From contig JAMJFZ010000866.1 in assembly GCA_026225945.1 (NCBI GenBank), positions 34,794-98,793 of the forward strand: 64,000 nucleotides of DNA, in the 5' to 3' direction. The notes below the pieces were generated by a model. The model searched no databases. It was not told the origin of the DNA and saw only the letters and a program-made list of their open reading frames with translations. Shown here piece after piece: positions 22,623-34,650 of this stretch. The position numbers were made by a program, and so were the translations under genes. Source of the DNA: Cricetomys ansorgei (taxonomy: Eukaryota > Chordata > Mammalia > Rodentia > Nesomyidae). The first letter of the stretch is position 1. Every line of letters begins with the position of its first letter.

Positions 22623-23869
22623 CTCCCTCATTCATCATTATCCAACATCCTTTCCCATCACCGCTGTCAACAGCACACACTGGACACATCCCCCCCCTTG
22701 TCGACAGTCCAAGCCAATCCCACCGTATCCCAGTGGCTTCCTGCCCACCTTTGGTTGACCTTACCTGGGTTTTTGGTAGACCTATTCATCATGAGCATTC
22801 CAACTGGCAGCCTAAGTTGGATGCCCTTAAAACGGCCCCTTAGGAAAAAAGGCTCTGTGGTTTCCCCGCATCCCTTGGAAGCACTCACGTGTCTCCCCGC
22901 CACTCCCAAGGATAAGCCCTCCAGAAGCATGAGATTCACAGCTGGAGATCAGAAGAGATGCCTAGAAAATGGGCCGCATTCCCCATTCATTTGACCCAAA
23001 CAGTGAGGCTCAAGCACAGCGAACTCAGGTGGAGTGAGTAGTTTCCTTGGATGCCAAACGGGGAAAGTGGAGTCCAGAGACGCGCGGACCCTGCCGTGGT
23101 CTCACAACAGGAATCTGAATCTCCTGGCTAGCTCAGACTATCATCGTGATTGCCGTTTGTACAGTGGATGTGATAGAAATACAGCTACTGTTACTCTGTG
23201 AAGTGTCTAGTAAAGGTCTTGGGTTCTTCAGATCACTCTCGCTCTACCTTCCCACCGTCTTATCAGAGAGACAGGATGGGCTGTATTGTCTGTGTTCCAA
23301 AAAGGCTTTCTTCATAGAAACAAGTCTCACACCCACTCATTGGCTATAGTTTGCCAACCCTTGCCCTAGACCAAAGATGGCCTTTTCTTTTCCTTGGCTA
23401 CTGAAAGGGTTTGGCCATGTTGAATAGCTGGAGTATTGCTCGACTTGGAATGGCTTAGAAGAGCAACCCTCTCTCCCTGCTCCCGAGTCTACAGATTGCT
23501 GGGTGAACCCATCCTGGCTGTTCCTGGCTGGGTTTGCTTCTGTGTCTGCATCCAGTTGATGGGTAAACTGGAGGTTGGCTGGTCGGGGCAGGACCATTCT
23601 TTGTTTCTATTGGCTGCTTGGCGACAAAAGTATCTCTCAACATTTAGCGTAGGCTGGCATAGGCTTGTTCACACTGCATCCTAGAAGAATTCTGAGAACA
23701 CGGGCCCGAACACCCAAGGCTCCCCGAGGCCTAGGCCCTCAAGAGGCACCATGTTGACGAAGCCAGTCAAAACACCAGAAGAGTTACAAGGAGTAGGGGA
23801 AAGACTCCATCTCTTGATAAGATGAAGAAGCAAAGTCAAAGAGAAATGGAGAATGGGGAGAATTGTGGT

Positions 23870-23956
23870 GTTTTAAAGATTTATTTGTGTTACTTTTTAA
23901 AATTGTGAGCACATGCGTATCTGTGTTTGTGCGCGTGTGTGCACGTGCGTGCTCCC

Positions 23957-24002
<46 letters not shown>

Positions 24003-24152
24003 GTTTAGTGCCCTCAGAGCTGGGAAGAGGCCAGCAGCTCCTCTGGAGCTGGAGTTCCAGGTAGCTGTAAGCCCCGTGTGGTTGCTGGGAACTGAACCCA
24101 GGTCCTCTGGAAGAGCAGCCAGTGCTCTTAACCGCTGAGCCGTCTCCCCAGG
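23870..24152 (-). mobile_element. B3 SINE, antisense, with (TG)n expansion
   Basis: 'Aaagatttatttgtgtta', a TG run (23958-24000), then 'ggttgctgggaactgaacccaggtcctctggaagagcagccagtgctcttaaccgctgagcc' is the reverse complement of a B3/B2 body. The TG run sits inside the element. Confidence 0.85.
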
Positions 24153-24239
24153 AATCGGAGCATTTTTTTTTTCGGCAATCGTTTTTATCCGTCACCTTTC
24201 TTTCCGCCGGGACAGAATACCTGCCAAGAAGTAACAAAA

Positions 24240-24396
24240 GGGGGCCCAGCAAGTCAAGGCACCTGCCGCCCAGTCGGATGACCCGAGTTTGATCCCCTGA
24301 GCCCGCAAGGTGGAAGGAGAGGGTGGGTCCTTGCAGTTTGTCCTCTGCCCTCTCCAAGTTCAGCGTGACAGGCCCCTCCTCCAGCACACTAAATAA
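24240..24396 (+). mobile_element. tRNA-derived B-type SINE inside an antisense LTR
   Basis: 'Gcccagcaagtcaaggcacctgccgccc', 'gacccgagtttgatcccctg' and 'gcaaggtggaaggagag' followed by 'cagtttgtcctctgccctc' match a rodent B2/B3/B4-type SINE. MT-type antisense LTR text lies on both sides (24195-24238 and 24596-24690). Confidence 0.6.
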
Positions 24397-25984
24397 CCAT
24401 ACAAAGGGAAAAGGGAAAGAAGCAGCGTAAGGGAGGAAGAATCGTGAGTTTTGAGTCTGAAGGGATACGGCCCACCCTAGAGGGAAAGGCAGGATGAGCA
24501 GCCTGCTTATATCCAGGCAGGAAGAGAAGATCCCGGGCTGAGCCTGGACCACGTTGCAGCTCCCAGGACCACAAGTCTGCCGTCTAGTCACCGTGCCCCA
24601 GAAGTCTCACAGTCTCCCCAGACAGAACCACCAGCTGGGGACCAACTCAAAACACCGAGCCTTGGAGGAACATTTCACATTCCAACAACAACATTCATCC
24701 ACCAAAAGGCACGAGGCGGGCCCTGCTCATCATCCCCTAAGCCCTCAGCCACCGCGTCAGCCAGCGCGGATCAGAGCCCAGCCAGCCCAGCCATCTCAAT
24801 GCGACCGATCCCAAAGCTGGCTGATAATCCTGAATTAACTGCGTGGGGATCCATCCCATCACCTAGGGGGAGGTGTGGCCTTTATCTTTCAAAATGGGAG
24901 GGGGGGTGGCCTAGAGGATGGAGACATTTATTTCCACCATCTCTCTAAGATGACAAGGTTGTCCCTGACAGCTTTTTCTGAACGCGTGCTCAGTGAACGC
25001 GTGTCTACACCCCATGTCCAGATCTGCCACCGAACACTGGCGTGTACCGCTGGAACAGCAGTGTACGTGGTCCGGCAGCCGGTGAGAGGTAACTACTGCC
25101 CCCCAGCCCCTCCACCACCACCACCACCCAGGCATGTTCACGCCCACTGGGTCCCCACTGGAGTCGTTCAGGTATGTGACTGCTGGTGCTGGCCAGGGTT
25201 CTGAGCCCAGGCTCTGCGGACATGAGCTCCGTACAGCCCTGTGTAGGATTTTACCTCCTGTGCCTTGTGCTCAAGCAAACGGTGCTCTCTCTTTAAAACT
25301 GAGATACCGTTCTGTGACCCAGAGAGAAAAGACAGATTTCTATGACGCATGCCCGCAGGTCTTGTTTTTGCATGTTTCCCAGTTGGTTTGCAGCAGATAA
25401 GCTCTACCCTACGGGAGGAGGCAGTTTATTTTACAGCAGGGATTCCGGAGGCTGGACTCCAGCTCCACCGTCTGCTGGCCGCTTGACCTCAGCTGAGCAT
25501 CATGGTCCCTTACCCCTGGGTTTCTTTTCGCTGCACAATTAGGGATGCTAATGGTGCTTTCCTCCCAGATTCGTAAGGATGCGCGTGATCCACACATAGT
25601 GAACAATTAAAACGGTGTTCTTGGGGATGCTTACAGTTACCACTGGGGTCCTGTTGTCACTACGTGTTTTTTCAGTGACCCTGCACGTGAGAATCACACC
25701 CCAACCTATCAGTCAGGGGAAATGTCAGACCCGAAGCAACTGACTCCCACTGTCTTCCATTCAGTAACCAGAAGGACGCCGGGCCCATCCGGGTCCATGC
25801 AGGAAAGTGTGTGCTGGCCGAGACTCTGTGGCTTGCAGGTCCTTGAGAGCACGGACGGTAAACAGACAAGCAGCCATGTTAATGCTAGGACTGGAGGTAT
25901 AGAGACAGAAGGCGCATTGTAGAGATCTCCTTGGACAGAAGCTAACCTGACCTGGAGCTCAAGGAAGACGTCCCAATGACCTTA

Positions 25985-26290
25985 AACAAGTGTGGTTTAT
26001 GGACTCACAGCTCTGGGGGCTGCAGGTCTATCAGGGTTAGTCTCCCCGTGGATGCACAGAGCGGCCCTCTCTGTTTCTTCACAGCACCTTTCTGTGTGTT
26101 GTGTCCACAGAGAGTCTTCATCTGTCCAAATGCCCTCTTTCCATTAAGGACATTAGTCAGATTGGATCAGAGCCCTCCGAGATGGCTTCGTTCTCAATGA
26201 ACTGCCTCTTCAGAAGTCATGTCTCCAAATACACTCACATTTGGAGGTACTGGGGTTACAGCTTTAACGCAAGATCTCGAGGTCCACAGC
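25985..26290 (-). mobile_element. MLT1-type MaLR LTR, antisense
   Basis: 'Actcacagctctgggggctgcag', 'aaggacattagtcagattggatcagagccctcc' and 'ccaaatacactcacatttggaggtactggggtta' is the reverse complement of an MLT1 LTR. Confidence 0.75.
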
Positions 26291-26805
26291 GAAGCCCGCG
26301 ACAGGTGGTTTATGGAGTTTGGAGATGCCGAGCTAGGATGGATATTCAGCTCTGACTAGTTTTGGGCACTTTCAGAAACTGCTAAGATGGAGGTAACGGA
26401 CATAAATTGGGGAAGGGTGTGAGAGATCCTGGGTAGAAGGAACGGGAAGGGAAATGCAGCTCAATGCTACTGTAACAGATTCCTAACTTGCAACAGATTC
26501 CCACTGAGCCTTTTTTACCCTCTTGCTCAGGAAAGATAGAAAGAAATCATCACCGCTCTTGCAGGCCACCTTGAGAGAAAGAGAGAAAGAAAAAGAAATG
26601 TCACTGCTCTTTTTGGCTGTCCTTAGCTTGGAGAACAGGAGCTGCAGAGAAAACTAGCATCTATCAGACCAAACCACAGACTGCCTGCTGCCAACTGCCC
26701 CAACACACACACACTCCTTTATATTCAAAGCAAAGTTCCCAGAAGTCCAAGCGGCATGTAATCATATGGAAAGACAAAAAACTTCTTCAAAACATCCTGC
26801 TACAG

Positions 26806-26935
26806 GGACAGGGAAGGGAAGGGAGGGAGGGAGGGAGGAAGAAGTGAAAAGGAAAAAGAAAATGAAAGACAAGAAGGGAGAAGGGACGGGAAGGAAGACT
26901 TCCCTTAGAAGGGAAAAAGGGGGAAATGAGTCTCC
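26806..26935. repeat. Polypurine tract (GGGA/GAAA)
   Basis: About 130 bases are almost only A and G on the + strand (GGGAGGGAGGGAGGAAG, AAAAAGAAAATGAAAG). Confidence 0.85.
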
Positions 26936-27444
26936 TACACCACCCTGTGACCAAGCAGACTCCACCTCCACCACTAACCCCATGGTTTACCCCCACCTCC
27001 CCCACCCACACATCCCATAGCCTGCAGGCCCCCCACCCTGCCCCCATGATGGAGGATCAAGCAGCTTACAGCCCAGTAACAGGCATGCAGCACCTTGAGT
27101 TCCTTGTCTAAATGCTGGACCCGGAGCTACCAACCTAGGCCACCTGCAGCGAGACCCAAGACAGTGCTGAAGGGGAGAAGAGTCGGTTGTACTTAGCAAA
27201 TTGCTTGTAGAAGGGAAACCTTCTTTTCCAGATGGGTGTGTGTGGGAGAGAGGGGGGTGTGGGGGGAGTGGAGGCCTCTTTCCCATTAGTGCCGGATTAG
27301 AAATCTTAGTGTGGGGGTTGGGGGAGCAGTGGGTTGACCCTCCCCTGACCTCACTCTCCAGCAGAGCGACCACCAGCTTCATCAGTACCTAGTCAGAGCT
27401 CAGCTCCCTAGGATACAATCTCTGGGGTGGACCACTCCCCAGTT

Positions 27445-27710
27445 CAAACCCTCCCCAGTGGGAGCTGTGTGACCTCGGGTAACTCACCCCACCTGCCTAA
27501 GCCTCAGGTCTCTCTCCGAATAACAATACTCTCTTTATCATGTTGTCACGAGCACGAAATCAAACCTTCGAACACCATCTCTGCTCTGAGTTGCATGATC
27601 TTGAGCAAAACCAGCTGTTCCCCTTGGGGCCTCAGTTTCCCCTTCTCTAAAATGTAGGTAATTCATACCCCACTGGGTTGTTGGGAACATTAAATAGAGA
27701 ATGCACATCA
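27445..27710 (-). mobile_element. Two antisense MIR remnants
   Basis: 'Tgtgacctcgggtaactcacc...taagcctcag' and 'cttgagcaaaaccagctgttccccttggggcctcagtttccccttctctaaaatgtag' followed by 'attaaatagagaatgcaca' are two copies of the MIR core and 3' region. Confidence 0.7.
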
Positions 27711-27797
27711 GTCAATGTCTGGTGTAGATAGTATAAAGTCTCCAAACAATCAAAAATGTCGATTAGACCTATTTTGGTTTTTTTTGGGGGGGGAGGG

Positions 27798-27985
27798 TTA
27801 TAATTTATTTTTATATTGTGTGCATTGGTGTTTTGCCTTCATGCGCTTCTGTGAGAGGGTGTCAAACCCCTGGGACTGGAGTTACAGACAGTTGTGAGCC
27901 GCCACGTGAGTGCTGGGAATTGAACCCCGGGTCCTCTGGACGAGCAGCCAGTGTGCTCTTAACCACTGAGCCATCTCTCCAGCCT
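27798..27985 (-). mobile_element. B3 SINE, antisense
   Basis: 'Gctgggaattgaaccccgggtcctctgg', 'agcagccagtgtgctcttaaccactgagccatctctccagcct' is the reverse complement of a B3 5' end. Confidence 0.88.
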
Positions 27986-28490
27986 AGTTAGACGTATTGT
28001 TAAGCAGGGTTTTTGCTTCGTTTTCAAACAATGTGCTTGGTGTGTTTTCCTTCAGTAGCCAGCTACGTTTCAGTCCAGTTAATACTGTGTCCCCCATCGC
28101 CGGGCCTCCTTATTCCCTCGGGCTGCTTATTGCTCTTGTACCAGACAAATGGCTGGACATCGGCAGAGCATTAATTGCCTTCAGTTCTCATTTTATTTGC
28201 CTGAGCCATGACCTCCAGCTAGAAGAGACTCTACCCCTACACAAATCCAGAGGAACTGGAATAGTCACGGCTCTGCCACCTACCAGCTCAGTGACATGAC
28301 CACGTGGCTCCCCTAACGCCGCCTCTGACCTCCAGCGTCCTCACCCGCACAGTGGGACTAAGGCGCGCAGTGTGTGCAAGATACTTACCCTTGTGCCAGC
28401 GCTCTTACTGGAGCCAACTCAGCCACAGTCCCTGTGAATGTTGTTCTAAAAAGATTCCCACCTCCGTGCTCCCTCCCTCTGTCTCTGCAG

Positions 28491-28598
28491 GGATCCGATC
28501 TACCGCCAGCTGTGCGCTCTCCACTGGCTCCTGGAGGCCCTGACTATCGACCACACCCACCATACCATGAGGCCCGTGATTGCCTGTTGGAACCCCAA
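28491..28598 (+). CDS. CCDC60: CCDC60 coding exon
   Basis: This 108-bp phase-symmetric exon has acceptor gtctctgcag and donor GTAAGC. It encodes DPIYRQLCALHWLLEAL followed by TIDHTHHTMRPVIACWNPK. This is one of the best conserved blocks of the family and the clearest single piece of evidence for the identification. It reads as an amphipathic helix followed by a His-rich turn; I know of no assigned catalytic or binding role for it. Confidence 0.96.
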
Positions 28599-29098
28599 GT
28601 AAGCCCAGCAGCCCTGTATCCTACTGTAAACCAGCACTTGTGGGAGGTAGGGAGACGTTTCGTGGGGTAGGGGTGTAAGGTGCAGGGACTGCACTCTTCC
28701 CACACACACACCCCTTTGCTGCTTTTGATGGGTGGCTTTCTCTAGGAGTTGACATGCTCTGTGGATCCAAACCTGGGCAAGCTCCTATACTCTCCCCAGG
28801 GCCCACTGTGCACACTTTCTTCACAAGCACTTTGGCCTGGTGCCATGTGGCAGACGCACTGGTAGATTAAAATGGGGCACAGTGGGAACGCTTACACCAC
28901 AGAAATGGGCACACTGTCCCAGCATGCTGTGGACCCACAACCAGACTGCTCTCCAGCCCTCCTGGAACTCACTGTGTCTCCTCAGCTCTTCTCGGCGCTG
29001 TTTCTGAATGCCCCTCCGCCTCTGCTGTCCCCCACTTCCCCTCTGCTGTTCTTTGTCTTTTTGCTCTTATTTTTCTCCTTTAGTCCAAAGGCATTCTG

Positions 29099-29310
29099 TT
29101 TGCTTGCTTGGGTTGGTTCACTGATTCATGGGTGGGTAAGTTGGTTGGTTGGGTTGGTTCACTGGTTCATTGGTGAGTGAGTTGGTTGGTTGGTGGGGGG
29201 TTGGTTCATTGGTTGTTTGGTGGGTAAGTTGGTTAGTTGGATTGGTTTATTGGTTGGTTAGTAGGTTGGTTGGTTAGTTAGTTGGTTGGTTGAGTCATTG
29301 TTTGGCTGAT
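29099..29310. repeat. TTGG-rich simple repeat
   Basis: Irregular GGTTGGTT/GGTTCATTGG/GGGTAAGTTGG units spread over about 210 bases. Confidence 0.85.
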
Positions 29311-29824
29311 TGGTTTGATTTTGCTCTGTTGGGTTTTTAAAATATATATTGAAGGTTATTTCACCACCTAGACCTAAGGTAGTCACTCCAGGCTCTGGAG
29401 CAGCTGGGTACACCCAGAGAGAAACTCCAGAGACTGCTAACCAAGCCATGAAAACTTAAGCTGCATCACCACAGGGAGAGCTTTGAGGTCACTGCTTCAG
29501 AGGTCACTGGAGACAGCTTTCTGATTATCGAGGCGCCATCTTCGGCTGGCCCGGATGTTGTAGAGAACGCTGACTTGAGGAATTAGATTTGCTCTGTGAA
29601 AACCCAGGCTGAGTTACACAGAACTCTCCATCTCCCGTGTGAGCAGCCCTCACCTGTGCGCCCAGTGCAGTGACACTGGGGCCCCTCTCACAGCCCTGCG
29701 TCCCAGATGAACTCAGCTCTCCCCCATTTCCAGAACCCTGAGTCTTAATTCACTCCTTCCTCCTGAGGACACTCACCACCAGCCCCTCAAGTCCCCTCCC
29801 CACCCAATACATGACAGAAACAGT

Positions 29825-30000
29825 AAGGGGAGAAAGGTTTGTTTTGTTCAGTATTGGAGATGTTAGTCCATCCTGGCAGGGAGGGCCTGGTGGAGCAGCC
29901 AGCCTCACAGGGGGCAGGCAGCAAAGCTGAGATGAAACAGGAAAGGGCCACAAAGCAAGACAGACCACCCCAGGACATTCCTCCCCCAAGCCCCCTCTTC
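29825..30000 (-). mobile_element. MT/ORR1-type LTR fragment, antisense
   Basis: 'Gaaaggtttgttttg', 'agtccatcctggcagggagggcctggtggagcag' and 'aggcagcaaagctgagatg' match antisense MT-type text. The borders are approximate. Confidence 0.55.
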
Positions 30001-30057
30001 CAACCAGGCCCTACCTTCCACAGTTTCACCGTATCTCCTCCACAGTCGAGTTTTTAT

Positions 30058-30285
30058 CCAGGGCTAGGGAGACGGCTCGCTGGTCAAAAGTACTGCCTGC
30101 TCTTCCAGAGGACGAGGACTTGGTTCCCAGCATGCACACGGCAGCTCACAACCGTCCGTACCCCAGGCCCAAGGGATCTGACGCTGCCTTCTGAGCTCGT
30201 CTGGCACCACACGCACATGGCACATATACGTACACGCAGGCAAAGCGCTCAAAAATCCGAATCCGTCAACTAATCAAAGCACGCA
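30058..30285 (+). mobile_element. B3 SINE
   Basis: 'Agggctagggagacggctcgctggtcaaaagtactgcctgctcttccagaggacgaggacttggttcccagca' is followed by 'cggcagctcacaaccg' and 'caggcaaagcgctcaaaaat', a B3 in the + orientation. Confidence 0.85.
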
Positions 30286-30301
30286 TTAAGCCAGAGCCGT
30301 C

Positions 30302-30365
30302 ATGATCTGATCATCTGTGGACACGTTCCACAGATGATCTGATCATCTGTGGACACGTTCCACAG
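30302..30365. repeat. Exact 32-bp tandem duplication with internal hairpin
   Basis: Bases 30302-30333 are repeated without change at 30334-30365. Across the junction, GATCATCTGTGG (30309-30320) and CCACAGATGATC (30328-30339) form a perfect 12-bp stem with a 7-base loop (ACACGTT). Confidence 0.95.
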
Positions 30366-30682
30366 ACAGACCCAGTGGGTACACAGTCCTGCTCTCCTAG
30401 GCATCTCTCAGTTCCATCAAGTTGATGGCCAGTACTCACCGGCACAAGAGCCCGTAAAAACTCATCTCTAACATAATCACAAACACACACTAATCACCTA
30501 CCCACAAATCTAACGATTCCAACAGGTTTTCCTGTCTGAAACTCATTGTGGTAGCCAGGAAACATGCTCCCCTCCCACAATTCCTCTCCTGTACCCACCA
30601 TGTCATAACCTGTTCTTTCAAAAGCATGGCTGTAGGTTCCCAGCATTTGTATAAGAACTGTGGCCTTACAGTAAGATCTCAG

Positions 30683-30925
30683 GGCAAGGGAGATGGCTAG
30701 CGAGCTGCCTGCGCACGCATGAAGACCTGAGCTCGGATCCCCAACACCTGAATAAAAATCCAGCTACAGGGGTTCACGCTTGAAACCCCAGCCCTGAGGA
30801 GTGGAGGTAGGTAGACCCCAGGGTACTTGCTGGCCAGCCAGTCTAGCTGAAATGCTGAGCTCCAAGTTTAGGGAGAGACCCTGTCTCAAAAAATGAGGTG
30901 GGCGGCAAAAGAGCATGACCCCCCC
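30683..30925 (+). mobile_element. RSINE1/B4-type SINE
   Basis: 'Gggagatggctagcgagc', 'gcatgaagacctgagctcggatccccaacacc', 'acttgctggccagccagtctagctgaa' and 'gagagaccctgtctcaaaaaatgagg' follow the RSINE1 order. Confidence 0.8.
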
Positions 30926-33094
30926 CCCCGCCCCTGTCACCTTGTTTCTGAAGGACAGGGCTACCCGGCCTGGAAGACGCCAAGAGCTCAGACCTCTGCA
31001 CCCTCCCTGGCGTGCGTAATCAGCGTTTCTCCCTCTCCGCATCCTAAACCCGCCCGAGAGATTTTCATCTCGAGAATGAGACACCACTTTACCCCGAATT
31101 GGACTCAGGAAAGTGGAGAGTGGAGTGTTTGAGAAAATTGCTCTGATTGCCCTGACAGACAGACACCGCCAAGTGACCGCCAAGAACACCATGTGCTTGG
31201 AGGGTGCAGTTTAAAGAGATGAACCTGCGCCCAGTGCTCTCTCCCCTCGACTTCTGGGAAACGGGCGCCCCAAGAAAGCGTCGGCACGGGGAAAATTATG
31301 GCTTGAGAAATCACAGCTCTCTCCCTCCGCTCGAGAGCCGCCTACCCGGCCTCGCTTCCCGCCACCGTCGGCCCCTTCTCAAAACCGCTCCAGATCTCCA
31401 CCGATGAAAGCGTGTTGTCCTCGTTAACAGCTGAGCCAGATTCGCCTATCAGAGACTCGTTTCCCTTCGAGTCCACATCCGCAGCAATCTAACGTTAGCC
31501 CAGCAAATACCCTCCCACCCCATCTTACAGGTGGAGACTCGGAGGCTGAGAGAAGCCATGTACCCCTGCACAACGTCGCACACACAGGAGACGTGGGTCG
31601 GGCAGCAGAATGACTGGTTCTGATACTCAAGGACGGTCCCCTGAGGTTCCGGGACAGTAAATCAATCAGACGTTCTAACTGAACGACCATCGCTTGCCCC
31701 TCCCCAACACCGAAGCTGGCTTTTGGCTCAGCCTCACGTCCAGCACTAGGGCCTTGCTCATTATAGGCACCTAGGCAGTCAGGCCGATGGAGTTTTGTCT
31801 AACCCAAGCTCCCACTGTCAGCCAAGCAGAACAAGGAATCTGCTGTCGTGGGACCGGCTGGCAAGGTATTCCCCCCCTCATCCGCCACCTATCATCCTGT
31901 GCTCACTTTGGAGAGCAGGGAAGAGGCGTTTGGGGAGCAGGAAGAGCGGAATGGCGAAGGTTAGCCAGCTAGCTTCTAGCCTCTGCAGCAAGGCACGCAG
32001 TTGACTTACTGATCGGTCTGGTTTTGATCTTCCCTCCCCGCCTATTGATCTCCCTTTTGGGTTTATCCACTGCTGAGAAGGAAACGTCAGAGAGACCCAT
32101 CCTGCCTAACCCGGCCTCTCCGTTAGCGATGGCTTTGCAAGGGCGGTGGGGGGGGGGGGGGGGTGCCGAGGCCTCCTGAACGTCTGCAGGGATCCGGCTG
32201 CATTGCCAGTTCATTTAGCCTGCCGCTTGAAGTTGCAAAAAGACCTCAGGTCCCCTTGGAAGTCAGCATTAGCAGAAGGCTTCTTCTATCTTCCCGATTG
32301 GACCTGAATGTTTAAGATTTCAAAAGCTTGGCTGGGCCCAGATTTAATTTTGAAACGGGGAGGGGGTTGCTTTTGAACTTCAAGAAGGCGCTGGCAGCTC
32401 ATCGGGGAGCCACCTCAGCAAAGGAGAATGCCAAAAGCCCTGTGTTCACGAAAAACACCATGGACACCAAAGCATTGGTTAGCCTGAAATCGGGCTTCAG
32501 AAGATCAGCTGTTGAAATGCCCTGTATAAGACTGGAGGGCTGCTCCTTCCTCCAGCTGAATTTTAAATATTCCCTAATTTGATCACTCGAGGGAAAAGCA
32601 AGCAGAACCGACTCAAATGAGCGTCTCTGTTAATTATTCAGAGCTTTTTATTGTGTAATCAAACATAATGTCTTACAAAAAGCTTTGGGGGGTACACTCC
32701 CTCTTCCACCCCAGCCTGACTCCTGCTTTGGGGTTTGTTCCTTGCCTTATGGTTGTGGACTGCTAGACACCCAGCGGGTACTGCCTTTGTGCGGAGCAGA
32801 AGACAACCTGTGGATCTGCTACTCAGAGCCCCGAGCCGTGAGAAGTCAGCCTTGAGCCCAGGTCATCTGACCAGTTTTGTCCCGTGTATCCGAACACTTT
32901 GATCCACGGCCATCACGCATCCAGACGCTGACACGCCCAGACACTGCAGTGCCCCGCCACCCATCAGAGTCGCTCTGATGGCGCCATCCCCTCATACCCC
33001 TGCTCTGTGCAGGTCGAGGGCTAGCCAAATATGTCACGGGCCTTACACACCCGAGATCCTTTCTGCAGAGAAAGGGGAGTTAAAAAACAAGTGG

Positions 33095-33390
33095 ATGCAT
33101 AGATGCACGGATGCACGGATGGATAGATAATGAAGCTGATGAATGAGTTCGGGGAATGTGGGTGGATGGGTGTGGGGACAGAGAAGCCTGGCTGGGTGGA
33201 AGGGTGAATAGGCGTGTGGTTGGATAGATGGTTGAGTGGATGGATGGACGGACAGATGGAAAGATAAAGTAGACAGACGATAGATAGATAGATAGATGGA
33301 TGGATGGATAGATAGATAGATAGATAGATAGATGGATGGATAGATGGATAGATAGATAGATGGATGGATGGATGGATGGATGGATGGCCG
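33095..33390. repeat. GATA/GATG tetranucleotide array
   Basis: GATGGATG and GATAGATA blocks alternate (most regular 33280-33385), ending in GGCCGGCCGGCC. The antisense frame reads Ile-His-Pro-Ser repeats, which is an artefact. Confidence 0.95.
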
Positions 33391-34106
33391 GCCGGCCACC
33401 CAATTGATTAGCTGTACAGGTAGGTAGATCATACAGTAAGATTCCCCACTTGTGTATCACTGAAGACTCAAGGTCCCATAACCATTAAACTCTAAATCTA
33501 AAGGCTCTAAAATCTCAGCTTTTTCATAACTCATTTTAGCCACAAAATCGGACCTGAACCAAAATGAACCAAACTGAAACTTGACATGGAACCCCCAATT
33601 TTAGAGCCATTATTTCCCTCACTGAGTACAAATATCCATGTATTTACTCATTCCAGACCTGTTAATATGCTTCACTGTAAGAGTCTGCTCCTAGACCCAT
33701 TGGAGGGGCTCTAGTAATACATACCTTCCAAAATGCCAGCAAGGCAAACTTCACCCACAGAGCCTGCTGGGCTTTAGTCTCTCATGCAGCTAGTTCCCAG
33801 GCCACCAGGGAAGGGTGTGATGTTTTAAGACCTGAAACTTTCGTGGAGGAGGAGGGTACTCCCGTAAAAATAAATCAAGATCACGGTATAAGAAAAGTGC
33901 AGAGCCCCGGGTGTAGGGACCCATGCAAGGGAGAGACCTGGAGCTCTGGTTGTCTCCTGGGCTGCAGAGGGGGGGTGACAATGCCTCCGGCTCAAGGTGA
34001 TGGTGGTGGAGATGATTCTGTGAGAGCCTAGAAGCATTTGGCACAGAGCAACCCAGATAACTTCTGGCCAGTAAGCCTCAAACTAGTGATTTCATTGTGT
34101 TACACA

Positions 34107-34176
34107 CCACGCCCAGCCTCCATGGCCACGCCCAGCCTCCATGGCCATGCCCAGCCTCCATGGCCACGCCCATCCA
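34107..34176. repeat. 19-bp minisatellite, ~3.7 copies
   Basis: The unit (ACGCCCAGCCTCCATGGCC) recurs at 34109, 34128, 34147 and partly at 34166 with one-base changes. Confidence 0.92.
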
Positions 34177-34559
34177 TGCTCTGTGATACTCAGAAGTGCT
34201 CCTGAAGTTGGTTGGTGTCCCGGGAGAGAGCACACTTTCTGATCCACCCCCCGGAATAACGGCAACCTCACCCTGGACCCCAAAAGCGCCCAAGTCCAGA
34301 AAGCAAACAGATACAGAATACTGGCAAATATATCCCACCTCCCTCTCTTAGCCTTGTTCCCCCCCCCAAAAAAGACCCGTCTATGGAGAACTGCACCCCG
34401 ACTTCAAATGTAGTAGGGGGAGAAAATCGTACCGGTGATGAGCCGCCGTTCAGCCTGAATTTTATTGCATCTCTTTGGGGGAAAGGTGAGGGTGAAGGGC
34501 CCTGTAATAAACCAAGGGCTCCCGCAAGCTGAAAATTCATTAAGCCGTTTCTCACGCAG

Positions 34560-34650
34560 GGACCCAGGTGGCACCAAAAGCACAATAAAGAAGATCAACA
34601 AGGACAAGTCCATGGGGCAGAGGTGGGACCACTTTGTCACAGCACCCAAG
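34560..34650 (+). CDS. CCDC60: CCDC60 coding exon, Lys-rich
   Basis: This 91-bp exon has acceptor tctcacgcag and donor GTAACC. It is entered with two bases of a codon already used and leaves in phase 0, so skipping it alone would shift the frame. It encodes DPGGTKSTIKKINKDKSMGQ then RWDHFVTAPK, a basic segment conserved in CCDC60. It leads directly into the serine-rich linker of the next exon. Confidence 0.95.

Larger units (their letters stand above)
21247..28490 (+). other. CCDC60: CCDC60 intron
   Basis: This 7.2-kb intron, one of the longest in the visible gene, holds a (CAT/CAC)n block (22474-22622), MIR-like remnants (for example 23010-23110 and 25430-25570), an antisense B3 with an internal (TG)n (23870-24152), a B-type SINE inside an antisense LTR (about 24190-24690), an antisense MLT1 LTR (25985-26290), a polypurine tract (26806-26935), two antisense MIRs (27445-27710) and an antisense B3 (27798-27985). 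The stretch 28010-28220 is AT-rich single-copy sequence that could be conserved. I see no gene in the other gaps (21250-22470, 22625-23865, 24700-25980, 26300-26800, 26940-27440). Confidence 0.75.
28599..34559 (+). other. CCDC60: CCDC60 intron
   Basis: This 6.0-kb intron contains a TTGG-rich simple repeat (29099-29310), an antisense MT/ORR1-type piece (29825-30000), a B3 (30058-30285), an exact 32-bp tandem duplication with a hairpin (30302-30365), an RSINE1-type SINE (30683-30925), a MIR-like remnant (31505-31610), a G-run near 32148-32163, a tetranucleotide array (33095-33390) and a 19-bp minisatellite (34107-34176). The stretch 32590-32690 is AT-rich unique sequence. The remaining unique stretches show no exon. 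Confidence 0.75.

Noticed and set aside
22421..22843. 140-codon frame with a 50-residue histidine run
   Set aside because: Same artefact as the larger CAY array; flanking parts have no recognisable protein.
23890..24591. 233-codon minus-strand frame
   Set aside because: It crosses a B3 SINE, an LTR piece and a second SINE, ending in a Thr/His run from (TG)n; no coherent protein.
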